NCBI RefSeq assembly: GCF_002082565.1
Contig: NZ_CP020562.1
Span: 1,550,001-1,614,000 of the forward strand
Direction of reading: 5' to 3'
Source of the DNA: Halomonas sp. GT
GTDB taxonomy: Bacteria; Pseudomonadota; Gammaproteobacteria; Pseudomonadales; Halomonadaceae
DNA length: 64,000 nucleotides
Shown: one piece after another, positions 31,136-39,905 of the stretch
How the letters are laid out: the number at the start of each line of letters is the position of its first letter
Numbering within the stretch: position 1 is the stretch's first letter
Program-made: the position numbers and the translations under genes
Notes under the pieces: generated by a model
What the model was told of the DNA's origin: nothing
Databases searched by the model: none
Seen by the model: the letters and a program-made list of their open reading frames with translations, nothing else

Positions 31136-31984
31136 CTATTTAGTTTGGTTGCTTTTTTCCGCTAACCCTTTGGCTTGCGCATACCCTGTTAGCGCCAGAT
31201 AGTCACGATTGCTATCAATGTCACTGTCTGTACCTGCTTTAAAGAAGGTTTTTTCAAGCATCGCTTCTCTGGCCTCCATGAGGGTTTGAGCTGTCTGCAT
31301 ATGTTCGCTGACAATCTGGCAGCCGCGCTGAATGTCTCCTTGACGCAATGCCTCTAATAATTGACGTTGATAATCATAGCCTTGACGGCGTAACTCAGGG
31401 TTGGGCTGTTCGTAGATTCGCTGGCAGACTGTCATGTTCATCAACAGACGTACTGGAAATCGGCACATCAAGGCCAGCAGAGGGTTAGGGCAATAATCAA
31501 TCAGGACTAAATGAAACTCCAACTCCTTAAATCGCTGCTCGCGCTCTTCTTCTAACGATGCTGGCGGGTGGTCATAAAAGGTCATTACTGACGCTAGTCG
31601 ATCAAAGGCATCCGTATCGAGGACGCCCTCAAGACTCTTTACCAGGGCTGGCCAGAGGGCTTTACGTGCTTCATAGATGTCGTGAATCGTGGGCGAGTGA
31701 AAGAAAAAATAGTTACCCAGCAAGGTCATCGCTCGATCATCGCTTACTTCACTGATAAAGGCTCCACCACCTGGGCCTGTTCGCGTTTGAACCAGCCCCT
31801 GGGCTTCAAGCCCCTTGAGAGCTTCACGCACCGTGCCTTTGGATGCATCTAGTGCCTGGATCAGTTCTTGTTCCTGTGGCAGTCGATCACCGGGCTTTAA
31901 ATGGTGTTGCGCAATATATTCCTTAATTGCCTCACTGATTACGTCACTACGCTTAGGTTTAGCAGGTTGGCGTGCTTGCTTCAT
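31136..31984 (-). CDS. GntR/FadR-family transcriptional regulator
   Basis: The 282-residue protein has a GntR winged helix (IKEYIAQHHLKPGDRLPQEQ, then ALDASKGTVREALKGLEAQG) and a FadR C-terminal (FCD) helical domain. It is divergent from the DUF1028 gene. TTTATAGTGATAAA in the shared region and a perfect palindrome before the M20 gene suggest that it controls the DUF1028-M20-YfcC cluster. The effector is unknown, probably the imported substrate. Confidence 0.9.
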   Translation of the reverse strand: MKQARQPAKPKRSDVISEAIKEYIAQHHLKPGDRLPQEQELIQALDASKGTVREALKGLEAQGLVQTRTGPGGGAFISEVSDDRAMTLLGNYFFFHSPTIHDIYEARKALWPALVKSLEGVLDTDAFDRLASVMTFYDHPPASLEEEREQRFKELEFHLVLIDYCPNPLLALMCRFPVRLLMNMTVCQRIYEQPNPELRRQGYDYQRQLLEALRQGDIQRGCQIVSEHMQTAQTLMEAREAMLEKTFFKAGTDSDIDSNRDYLALTGYAQAKGLAEKSNQTK

Positions 31985-32110
31985 GATTGTCTCAGCTTAC
32001 ATTGGAAGAGGCATTTTTAATAAGAATCATCCCCTTGCAGTGACGTGATGTCTAGCAAATGTCGGCTTATGATTAAACGCGCGAAGCCGATTGAAGCTAG
32101 TGGGAGCTAA

Positions 32111-32124
32111 TTTATAGTGATAAA
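32111..32124 (+). promoter_or_regulatory. Candidate GntR operator 1
   Basis: TTTATAGTGATAAA lies 52 bases before the DUF1028 gene and 127 bases before the divergent GntR gene. It shares the TTTAT-N2-TGATAAA-like dyad with the palindrome at 32980-33001. Confidence 0.5.
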
Positions 32125-32162
32125 TTTTAAACCTCTTCAATCTGATAAGCGAGCAATACATC

Positions 32163-32828
32163 ATGACCTACAGTTTAATAGCACTTGATAAGCAATCAGG
32201 CACTTTCGGCGTTGCATGTGCTACCGGCGGGCCTGCACTGGGTGGTTTTGTTCCCCATATGCTACCGGGTATTGGTGCCGCTATTACCCAGGGCTTTAGC
32301 ACCAATGTATTCAGTGCAGAGCAAGGACTGTATCGCTTAGCCAACGGGGAAAAGGTGGCGGATATTATCAGCAGCCTGCAACAACAGGACAACGGTGCTG
32401 CGTGGCGACAGGTTGCTTTGATGGATCAGCGTGGCGTTGCCGCAGGCTGGACAGGCCATGAAAACGTTCCGGTTGCTGAGATGCGAATTAGCGATGGTTT
32501 GCTGATTGCAGGCAATATGCTGGCCAATCGTGACGTTATACCCGCCATGGAGGCAGCCTACCTTGATACTCGCCAGCGTAAAGATATGGCCAGCGCTTTG
32601 ATAGCCGCGCTGAGTGCTGCTCAGCAGCAGGGTGGGGATCATCGTGGCACGCTCTCAGCGGCTCTGAAAGTACGCGCCCCAGGCGGCTTGCCCTACGATT
32701 TGAGAATCGATTATGCCCCTAACGCGATTACTGCACTGAGCGAACTTCACCTACGTATTGAGCAGGATGGTGATTTTCAGTCATTTCTTGCTCGTCTTCC
32801 TACAGCTGACAATCCGCATCGTTATTAA
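32163..32828 (+). CDS. DUF1028 family protein
   Basis: The 221-residue product has the DUF1028 pattern: YSLIALDKQSGTFGVACATG at the start, then GIGAAITQGFSTNVFSAEQGL near 42 and AEMRISDGLLIAGNMLAN near 108. The family resembles Ntn hydrolases and is often next to hydantoin or N-carbamoyl amino acid genes; the reaction is not proven. Its place between a GntR regulator and an M20 amidohydrolase fits a catabolic unit for such compounds. Confidence 0.9.
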   Translation: MTYSLIALDKQSGTFGVACATGGPALGGFVPHMLPGIGAAITQGFSTNVFSAEQGLYRLANGEKVADIISSLQQQDNGAAWRQVALMDQRGVAAGWTGHENVPVAEMRISDGLLIAGNMLANRDVIPAMEAAYLDTRQRKDMASALIAALSAAQQQGGDHRGTLSAALKVRAPGGLPYDLRIDYAPNAITALSELHLRIEQDGDFQSFLARLPTADNPHRY

Positions 32829-32979
32829 TTATCACAATGTTGGTTAGACATAGGTCTTAAAACCGATAATCCCCCGAAAATTTAACCTTTTATTCTGGCT
32901 GAGTTTTTTGTTTTCCCAGTCGAAATGTCTTCTTGTCCGCTTCCTCAAGGGTTTGACAGTTTGTTCGATGCTCTCATAA

Positions 32980-33001
32980 GCTATTTATCATGATAAATAG
33001 C
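32980..33001 (+). promoter_or_regulatory. Candidate GntR operator 2 (perfect 22-bp palindrome)
   Basis: The half-site GCTATTTATCA is followed directly by its exact reverse complement TGATAAATAGC. It lies 43 bases before the M20 gene, downstream of DUF1028, and contains the same TTTATCATGATAAA core type as operator 1. Confidence 0.6.
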
Positions 33002-33043
33002 CGTTTTGTGCAGCTCACCAAACAATAACCTCTTGAGGCAACC

Positions 33044-34297
33044 ATGACGCTTTCTTTAACCCAGGCCGGAGAACAGGCGTGGAAGTGGCTGGAAGATGCC
33101 GCTAAGTTTAGTGAAACCGACAATATTGAACGCGACGGCGTTACCCGTCGCTGCGCCACCCCTGAACACCGCGCTGTGCTGAATGAACTTGCAACGTGGA
33201 TGAAAAGCGTGGGTATGTCTGTGCGCATGGATAATGCCGCAAACCTGATCGGTCGTTATGCCAGTCCACAGGCCGGTGCCCGTTCGCTGCTACTCGGGTC
33301 GCACCAGGACACCGTTCCTAATGGCGGCAAGTACGATGGCATGATGGGCGTTATTCTGCCTCTTGCCTTGGTGAGCTACTTGCATGAAAACGCGATTGAA
33401 ATGCCCTTTCACATTGATGTGGTGGCGTTTAGCGACGAGGAAGGGACACGCTTCAGTTCTACCTTGCTTGGCTCTAAAGTGCTGGCGGGCACGTTTGAAC
33501 CAGGGATGCTTGAAGCCCGCGATGATCAGGGCATAACACTTGGGCAAGCGCTGGCTGACTTTGGTTGTAACACCCAGCATATCGACGCCGATCGATACTT
33601 ATCGAAAGACGTAATCGCTTTTATCGAAACACATATCGAGCAGGGCCCTCAGCTTGAGCAGGATGATGTCGCGGTGGGTGTAGTAAGTGCAATTACCGGG
33701 ATCGAGCGCCACGAGATAACCATCAATGGCATGGCAGGACATGCTGGAACTGTTCCCATGCATATGCGGCAGGATGCGCTGGTGGGAGCTGCCCATGTCA
33801 TCCAATTGGTCGATCAGTTATGCAAAAGCACTAATGAACTCGTTGGTGTCGTGGGCAAGATTGAGAACGCGCCTAATGGCGTCAATGTCATCCCTCAAAC
33901 CACGACCTTGAGCATTGAGCTGCGCTCGCCGGATGATGCAATTCGCCGTCAAGCAAGAACTCAATTGTTAAGCCAAATTGACGCGTCTATGCAAGCCTTG
34001 AACCTTGGCTTTAAGCATCGTCACACCTATGAACAATCGGCTGTTCAATGCGCCAAGCACCTTATCGATACCATGCAGAGCGCGCTTAAGGATGCTCGGA
34101 TTGAGCCACGGGTGCTATTCAGCGGCGCAGGCCACGATGGGTTAGCCATGGCCGACCTGTGTGACATCGGCATGCTGTTTGTTCGTTGTCGCGGCGGTAT
34201 CAGCCACCACCCCAGCGAAGCTATCAAGCCTGAGGATCTCGGCGTTGCCATTGAGGTTCTCTTAAACACCTGCCAGCGACTCGCACAAAAGCAATAG
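33044..34297 (+). CDS. M20-family Zn-dependent amidohydrolase (N-carbamoyl amino acid/allantoate type)
   Basis: The 417-residue protein has metal-binding motifs LLLGSHQDTVPNGGKYDG (His/Asp) near 86, AFSDEEGTRF (Glu-Glu) near 129, and ISHHPSEAIKPEDL (His) near 385, with GHAGTVPM in the lid domain. It matches HyuC/AllC-type N-carbamoyl-L-amino acid or allantoate amidohydrolases. Context (DUF1028, carrier, GntR) suggests use of an exogenous N-carbamoyl or ureido compound; the exact substrate is not visible. Confidence 0.92.
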   Translation: MTLSLTQAGEQAWKWLEDAAKFSETDNIERDGVTRRCATPEHRAVLNELATWMKSVGMSVRMDNAANLIGRYASPQAGARSLLLGSHQDTVPNGGKYDGMMGVILPLALVSYLHENAIEMPFHIDVVAFSDEEGTRFSSTLLGSKVLAGTFEPGMLEARDDQGITLGQALADFGCNTQHIDADRYLSKDVIAFIETHIEQGPQLEQDDVAVGVVSAITGIERHEITINGMAGHAGTVPMHMRQDALVGAAHVIQLVDQLCKSTNELVGVVGKIENAPNGVNVIPQTTTLSIELRSPDDAIRRQARTQLLSQIDASMQALNLGFKHRHTYEQSAVQCAKHLIDTMQSALKDARIEPRVLFSGAGHDGLAMADLCDIGMLFVRCRGGISHHPSEAIKPEDLGVAIEVLLNTCQRLAQKQ

Positions 34298-34368
34298 CTG
34301 TCTTCATTGTATTAAGACATTTGTCCAACTAGCTCAACATAAAGCCACAAAAATCATAAGGGTTGATT

Positions 34369-35778
34369 ATGAGCCAACAACAGCAAGTTTCAGACACAAA
34401 AGCCCCTGCATCAGGTAAATGGTACAAGCAGATACCGGACCCGATGGTGCTAATTTTTTTCATTCTGGTCGCCGCCTACCTAATGACGTTTATTGTGCCC
34501 GCAGGGGAGTTTGAACGTCAGACTGTCGATGGTCGTACGACGGTCATTCCTGAGTCTTTCATGTACTTGTCAGATGTTGCGAATCTGCACTTTTTCAAGA
34601 TTTTCGTCGCCATACCGGAAGGTCTGATTAACGCATCGCAATTTCTGTTTATCGTGTTTATTGCTGGTGGTCTGTTTCATATTCTACAGCGGACAGGTGC
34701 ACTGGAGAACGCCATTGGTGTCGCCGTTCATCGAGTGGGTGCTGAAAACAGCATTAAAAGTCGCAACCTGATCATTGCTGCGGGCACCTTTATCTATGGC
34801 TTCTTTGGCGTTGCTGTCGGCTTTGAGAATAATATCGCGCTCGTGCCCATTGGCGTGCTGATAGCTTCTGCCATTGGCTGCTCTCGATTAGTCGGCGTTG
34901 TGATGGCCGTAGGAGGTATCGGTATCGGATTCGCTTTATCCCCGATCAATCCATATACCGTTGGCGTTGCTCAAGGTATCGGTGAATTACCCACCTTTTC
35001 AGGCTGGTGGTTACGTACATTGATGGTTGTTGCGTGTCTGGCTACCTTGGCGCTTTTTATCTGCCGTTACGTTGTCAAAATGGACTACCACGATGACAGC
35101 CCGGCTGAGCTAACCAAGCGTCTCGAAGATTATACCTTGAGCCGCCAAAACATCATTACATTAGCTATTTTTATTTCTGGCCTGATTATCATGCTGATTG
35201 GTGTGTTCACCCGCGGTTGGTACATCAATGAAATTGCAGCCATGTTCTTGCTGATGGCGATTGTTATTGGGCTCTCTAACGGCCTGGGTGCTAATGCGCT
35301 GGTAAGACAAATGATGGAAGGAGCCTCATCCGTAACAGCCGGTGCCTTAGTCATTGGCGTTGCTGCTTCTATTCAGGTCATCCTTCAAGATGCACAGATT
35401 ATTGACACTATTGTTAATTCCCTCAGCTCTCTGGTAGGTGATATGCCCACCGCTGTGGCGGCTGTCGCTTCAAGTGTTATTCAAGGCGTGATCAACCTGT
35501 TTATTCCGGGGGGATCAGGACAAGCATTAGTGACCATGCCGATTTTGATTCCTTTAGCAGATTTAATAGGCATGAGCCGTCAATTGATGATCACGTCATT
35601 CCAGGTGGGAGATGGTTTGACTAACCTGATTGTTCCAACGTCTGGTGGCACTCTTGCGATGCTAGCGCTAGGGCGGGTTTCTTACGCGCAGTGGCTACGC
35701 GTTATTACCCCTTTATTAGTACTAGTTTACGTTATGTGCTGGGCAGCGCTGGTATTAGGCTATTACGTGGGTTATTAA
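34369..35778 (+). CDS. YfcC-family basic amino acid/C4-type carrier
   Basis: The ATG at 34369 is chosen because AAGGG precedes it; an in-frame TTG lies two codons earlier. The 469-residue protein has about 12 membrane helices and YfcC/DcuC-type motifs: PAGEFERQTVDGR near 46, GFENNIALVPIGVLIASAIG near 146, and NLFIPGGSGQALVTMPILIP near 375. It probably imports the substrate of the M20 enzyme, 71 bases upstream. A strong terminator follows. Confidence 0.9.
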   Translation: MSQQQQVSDTKAPASGKWYKQIPDPMVLIFFILVAAYLMTFIVPAGEFERQTVDGRTTVIPESFMYLSDVANLHFFKIFVAIPEGLINASQFLFIVFIAGGLFHILQRTGALENAIGVAVHRVGAENSIKSRNLIIAAGTFIYGFFGVAVGFENNIALVPIGVLIASAIGCSRLVGVVMAVGGIGIGFALSPINPYTVGVAQGIGELPTFSGWWLRTLMVVACLATLALFICRYVVKMDYHDDSPAELTKRLEDYTLSRQNIITLAIFISGLIIMLIGVFTRGWYINEIAAMFLLMAIVIGLSNGLGANALVRQMMEGASSVTAGALVIGVAASIQVILQDAQIIDTIVNSLSSLVGDMPTAVAAVASSVIQGVINLFIPGGSGQALVTMPILIPLADLIGMSRQLMITSFQVGDGLTNLIVPTSGGTLAMLALGRVSYAQWLRVITPLLVLVYVMCWAALVLGYYVGY

Positions 35779-35823
35779 GTGCTGTAGTTTAGCGGTTAAC
35801 TAACGGCCGACGAAGCAATGATG

Positions 35824-35861
35824 GGGGCGAAAATCCAGAAGGGTTTTCGCCCCATTTGTTT
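35824..35861 (+). terminator. Intrinsic terminator of the YfcC unit
   Basis: GGGGCGAAAA (35824-35833) pairs perfectly with TTTTCGCCCC (35844-35853), followed by ATTTGTTT. Confidence 0.85.
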
Positions 35862-35954
35862 GACGGTTATGTAGGTTGGCCCTAAAGAAATCTCCCCATT
35901 ATCCGATAATTACGTAAGAGGTATGAAAATACCAAACCGCCACAAGAGTCAGCC

Positions 35955-36362
35955 ATGCCAAAATCAGTCGCTTTTTTTCTCGTTGCCATACTGCTTAGTC
36001 TAGTTCCCTATGCTCAGGCCTCTGCTCAGACGGCAGAAGCAGCGGCGCTCGCATGGTTGGAGTCAATTGACAGTGGTGAGGTTGAGCAAGCCTGGGAGAC
36101 CTCATCGTCGCTACTAAAAACGCCGCTATCGCCCAACATGCTTAGACGTATCATTGAATTAGCGCGTCATGAGTTTGGCGCGGTTGAATCACGTCGGAAA
36201 GTGCAAGTCTCTCACTACCAATCTATGCCGGGTGCACCAGATGGTGACTACATGGTTTTTATCTTTCATACCCGGTTTGAAAATAAAGCGAGAGGAATAG
36301 AGACCGTAACACCTCATCTGGAAAATGGAGAGTGGCGAGTCAGTGGTTATTATGTGCAATAG
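35955..36362 (+). CDS. Exported DUF4019 protein
   Basis: The 135-residue product has a signal peptide (VAFFLVAILLSLVPYAQASA, cleavage after residue 24 or so) and a DUF4019 domain: ALAWLESIDSGEVEQAWETS and VFIFHTRFENKARGIETVTP, then GEWRVSGYYV. It is likely periplasmic. Function unknown. Confidence 0.85.
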   Translation: MPKSVAFFLVAILLSLVPYAQASAQTAEAAALAWLESIDSGEVEQAWETSSSLLKTPLSPNMLRRIIELARHEFGAVESRRKVQVSHYQSMPGAPDGDYMVFIFHTRFENKARGIETVTPHLENGEWRVSGYYVQ

Positions 36363-36396
36363 TACTGTAATAAATCTTTGTAATAGGTTTGTGTAA

Positions 36397-36756
36397 ATGA
36401 CTGATGCCGTAACCAATACGAATCAAGGTAGTGATGCTATGCCTAGTATTGCTAATACGCCCGAGCCTCCTTACTACGCGGTTATTTTTACTTCCCTGCG
36501 CACTAATATTGATAATGGCTACGATGAAATGGCTGCTCGCATGGTCGAGCTTGCGGCTCAGCAGCGGGGATTTTTAGGGGTTGAATCCGCTCGTAACGAA
36601 GTGGGCGTTACTGTTTCATACTGGACTGATTTGGCCTCGATAAAAGCGTGGAAAGCGCACGCAGAGCATCAGGAAGCTCAGCGACTAGGTCATCAGCAGT
36701 GGTACCAACATTTTAAGACACGGATTGCTAAAGTCGAACGAGATTGTGGTGTTTAA
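36397..36756 (+). CDS. Antibiotic biosynthesis monooxygenase-domain (ABM) protein
   Basis: The 119-residue protein has a ferredoxin-like ABM domain: YYAVIFTSLRTNIDNGYDEM, AAQQRGFLGVESARNEVGVT and SYWTDLASIKAWKAHAEHQE. A second possible start is the methionine at 36439. ABM proteins include small monooxygenases and heme-degrading enzymes; the substrate is unclear. It is closed by a strong terminator. Confidence 0.88.
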   Translation: MTDAVTNTNQGSDAMPSIANTPEPPYYAVIFTSLRTNIDNGYDEMAARMVELAAQQRGFLGVESARNEVGVTVSYWTDLASIKAWKAHAEHQEAQRLGHQQWYQHFKTRIAKVERDCGV

Positions 36757-36762
36757 AATATT

Positions 36763-36799
36763 AACGTAGCCTAGGTGTTATGCCTAGGCTACGTTTTTT
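36763..36799 (+). terminator. Intrinsic terminator
   Basis: AACGTAGCCTAGG (36763-36775) pairs perfectly with CCTAGGCTACGTT (36783-36795) around a 7-base loop, followed by a T-run. Confidence 0.92.
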
Positions 36800-36863
36800 G
36801 GTTAATAAGTGCCTGACGGTGACTCCACCCCAGCCCTCGTCATTCCTGCAGGCCCTGCCACGT

Positions 36864-36896
36864 CGTCATTCCCGATTACCCCACTCGGGAATGACG
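36864..36896. repeat. Extragenic inverted repeat
   Basis: CGTCATTCCCGA (36864-36875) and TCGGGAATGACG (36885-36896) form a perfect 12-bp stem of the GTCATTCCCG type seen in many proteobacterial intergenic repeats. Another perfect stem, TGCCAGTCAG/CTGACTGGCA, follows at 36972-36997. Confidence 0.6.
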
Positions 36897-37030
36897 GTGT
36901 GGTGACTCGGGAGTGACGTGCGGTGCTCGCTTTGGGAGGTGGCCGCTTTGTTATATGGGGCTAGGGGAGAGTGCCAGTCAGCCTTAACTGACTGGCATTA
37001 CAGCCTAGGCAGGCTTTATGCTGATTAAAT

Positions 37031-37642
37031 TTAAGATGCTAACCTCAAGGCAAAGCCAATAATCAGTGTTCCAAATACCCAGCGTTGTAATGTTTGCCTT
37101 TTTTGATGGCTAGCAAACCAGCGCTGCATCTGCGCTCCTAAGCAGGCATATAGCGCATCGTACAAAAGCCCTACGCCCACTAGCACAGCCCCCAGTAAAG
37201 TAAATTGGAGCGCAACATCACCTTGTTGGGTGAGAACGAACTGGGGTAATAACACCGAACAAAACAGCAGCGATTTTGGGTTCAGCAAGTTCGTTAAAAG
37301 ACCCCGTCTCCAAGCTAGGTAGTAGCTGCCGGTGAGTGATGCTTGCGGGTGGTTAGTATCGGTGCGCCGTTTGGTACGAATTAGCTGTACGCCCACCCAA
37401 ATCAAGTAGGCAGCGCCGAGATAACGAACAGCATCAAAAAGCCACGGGGCGGCGACAAATAGGGTGGCTAGGCCCAAACCAGCTAACGCCACATGCAGCC
37501 CTCGCGCGATAGCTAACCCTAACGCTGTGGCTAGCCCATGTCCGCGGCCCAGCGTACTACTGGTATGCAGCACCAACAGCATATCAGGACCTGGAATCAG
37601 GTAAACAATGGCTAATGCGCTAATAAAAAGACCGATTTCCAT
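37031..37642 (-). CDS. LysE/RhtB-family amino acid exporter
   Basis: The 203-residue membrane protein begins MEIGLFISALAIVYLIPGPD and has GHGLATALGLAIARGLHVAL near 33 and NLLNPKSLLFCSVLLPQFV near 117, the LysE/RhtB signature positions. About six helices are predicted. It exports amino acids or similar solutes. An Lrp-type regulator is divergent, 142 bases away, and probably controls it. Confidence 0.92.
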   Translation of the reverse strand: MEIGLFISALAIVYLIPGPDMLLVLHTSSTLGRGHGLATALGLAIARGLHVALAGLGLATLFVAAPWLFDAVRYLGAAYLIWVGVQLIRTKRRTDTNHPQASLTGSYYLAWRRGLLTNLLNPKSLLFCSVLLPQFVLTQQGDVALQFTLLGAVLVGVGLLYDALYACLGAQMQRWFASHQKRQTLQRWVFGTLIIGFALRLAS

Positions 37643-37784
37643 GGCCGTTCCCTCAAGATTACACGTAGTGACTTCATAAGGAGCATGGTACCGTTAAAGT
37701 GATGAGTGAATTCTTGCCATTTACGCTCAATAATCACCAAATATTGGTATGTTGTGCTAGCTAGGAATAGGGAAATACTTACTT

Positions 37785-38270
37785 ATGCCAATTGATCAGT
37801 TAGATACAACCGACCGACGCATTCTTGTGTTGCTACAGGGGGATGCTCGCTTAACCAATGTGGAGCTTGCGGAGAAAGTAAATTTGTCGCCGTCTCCCTG
37901 TTTACGCCGAGTGAGACGCTTGGAAGCCAGTGGCATTATTCGTGGCTACCACGCGGAGCTTGATCGTCGAAGCGTCGGGCTGGAGTTAACGGTGTTTGTG
38001 GGCATTAAGGTAGAACGCCACCATGAAGAGCAAGCTAATGCCTTCCGAGAAGCAGTGGTTAAACTGCCGGAAGTGGTCACTGCGCATTTGGTGTCTGGTG
38101 AATCGGATTTTCTGCTACAGGTGGTAGTGCCTAGCTTGGCTGCGTACGAGGCGTTTTTAACGGGGACGTTGCTGCGCTTACCAGGAGTGAGCGATATTCG
38201 CAGCAACTTTGCTATTCAGCCGGTGAAAGAGTACGGCACATTACCACTTGATAATAGCAATAAGGCCTAG
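37785..38270 (+). CDS. Lrp/AsnC-family transcriptional regulator
   Basis: The 161-residue protein has the N-terminal HTH (LDTTDRRILVLLQGDARLTN; VNLSPSPCLRRVRRLEASGI) and a C-terminal RAM domain (VTAHLVSGESDFLLQVVVPS). It senses an amino acid and probably regulates the divergent LysE exporter. Confidence 0.93.
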   Translation: MPIDQLDTTDRRILVLLQGDARLTNVELAEKVNLSPSPCLRRVRRLEASGIIRGYHAELDRRSVGLELTVFVGIKVERHHEEQANAFREAVVKLPEVVTAHLVSGESDFLLQVVVPSLAAYEAFLTGTLLRLPGVSDIRSNFAIQPVKEYGTLPLDNSNKA

Positions 38271-38310
38271 TCGGGCAGTTGAGAGATGAAGAAGGCCTAC
38301 GGTTTAGCGA

Positions 38311-38916
38311 TTAACGCGACATTACTAACCCAGCCAGCGACTGTAATCCGACGACCACCACCAGAACCACCATACCTAGCGCGATGCTGGTTTTAAGCGC
38401 GTGACGCTTCCACATAAGTTCCACGCGGTTGCCAAAGCGGTGTACCAGCCAAGCAAGGCCGAAATAGCGAAGCCCGCGGGCTAACAGGGCAGCTAGCACA
38501 AATAACATAATCGGATAGCCGGAAAGCCCGGCGGTAATCATCGCCACCTGAAAGGGAATCGGCAGTATGCCAATGGCTAAAATTGCGGCAAAACCGTACT
38601 GCTCAAAGAAGGTTTGGAAAGATTGATAGCTTTGCTCAATACCCATGAATTCGATAAACCACATACCGATGGATTGATACAGCACCATGCCGACGGCATA
38701 GCCCACAATGGAAGCTATCAGGCAGCCGAGAGTCGTCGCGGTGGCAATTGCCCAAATGCGCTGCTTGTTAATCGCCATGAGCGGGATCAATACCAGCTCA
38801 ATGGGAATAGGCAAAATAATGGTTTCTAAAAAAGACAGGGTGCCGAGTAACCACAGCATGTTTTTCGAGCCATTAATACGCTCAAACCACTGTTTAGTCC
38901 GTGTTGTTGAAAGCAT
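38311..38916 (-). CDS. YqaA-type VTT-domain membrane protein
   Basis: The 201-residue protein has a DedA/VTT pattern: SFLETIILPIPIELVLIPLM near 29, IVGYAVGMVLYQSIG near 69, and GFAAILAIGILPIPFQVAMI (the re-entrant IP motif) near 108. About five membrane segments are predicted. VTT proteins are linked to lipid scrambling and membrane homeostasis; this subgroup is uncharacterised. Confidence 0.88.
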   Translation of the reverse strand: MLSTTRTKQWFERINGSKNMLWLLGTLSFLETIILPIPIELVLIPLMAINKQRIWAIATATTLGCLIASIVGYAVGMVLYQSIGMWFIEFMGIEQSYQSFQTFFEQYGFAAILAIGILPIPFQVAMITAGLSGYPIMLFVLAALLARGLRYFGLAWLVHRFGNRVELMWKRHALKTSIALGMVVLVVVVGLQSLAGLVMSR

Positions 38917-38925
38917 TTTATGTCT

Positions 38926-39749
38926 CTACATTTCAGTATTAATGCGACGATAGACGGCCGCTAAAAGGCTGTAGAGACCAAACGCAAAGAGCCCAAGGGC
39001 GACAAAGGCAAGCAACCACTGACCGAAAGGTTGGCCTCGCAGTGTGCTGAATACTTCTCCTATACCACCTGCTTGATTAGGGTTGATTTGGTAGGCTGCA
39101 ATGATAAAAAAGCTGCCCACGATCACGAAGACGAGACCGCGTATCACTAAGCCGAATCGACAGATCGGGTAGGCCCATTGTTGAGTTTGTGGTGGCATCG
39201 CAAAGTGTTTATCGAATTTTGCTTTGTAGCCTTTGATTGCATGGGCAATACCAACACCCATCAAGATTAAACCAACCCCGCCAACTAACCATCGCCCAAA
39301 TGGCTGCTGCATCAACCAACCTGCTACGCCTTGCGAGCCGCCGCTGGAATCCCCAGAAGAGCCTGCAAATTGGAAGATGAGCGTTGCGGCAAAAAATGCC
39401 AGAAGAATATAATATGCGTAATGGCGCTTGCTAATAAGCCCGCACGAATCGCTAAGCCTTTTGCATCTTTACCATGATGGTCGGTGTCTTTAATGGCTTG
39501 GATGGTGCGCCACATAGCATAGCCGACCAAACCAACAGCAATAAGGCCCAACATGCTTTTACCAAAGGGAGCGGTAAGTACTCGCTCTAATGCGCCGCGG
39601 CTGCCTTCGGTCTGGCCGCCTTGCCCAAAAGCTGCCAGGGCGGCGAGGCCACCCACTAATACATAAACGATGCCGCGAGAAGCGTAGCCCATTCGGGCGA
39701 AAAGGGTAATCGCATCACGATGATCTGGGTTATTCATACGATTGGCCAT
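38926..39749 (-). pseudogene. DUF1206 membrane protein, frameshifted
   Basis: Two adjacent minus-strand frames together make one DUF1206 protein (three ~70-residue membrane units). The first frame (39749 down) gives GYASRGIVYVLVGGLAALAA and GLLASAITHII, then turns to nonsense. The second frame continues LAFFAATLIFQFAGSSGDSS, then GWLMQQPFGRWLVGGVGLIL and RFGLVIRGLVFVIVGSFFII. One base is missing near 39408. It is either a recent frameshift or a sequencing error; the rest of the sequence is intact. Confidence 0.82.
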
Positions 39750-39905
39750 GGTGTCCTCCTGACGTTAATGGCATTGCGAATTCCTTCGCAATCTGGCTTA
39801 TATAGAGCTTGTCTGGCGGCCCATACTGTGCACGTGATGTGCTATTGTCCAGCGTAGGCCAAGTTAACAGGCTATTCGCTATTTTTTTGATGATGCGAGC
39901 AGAAG

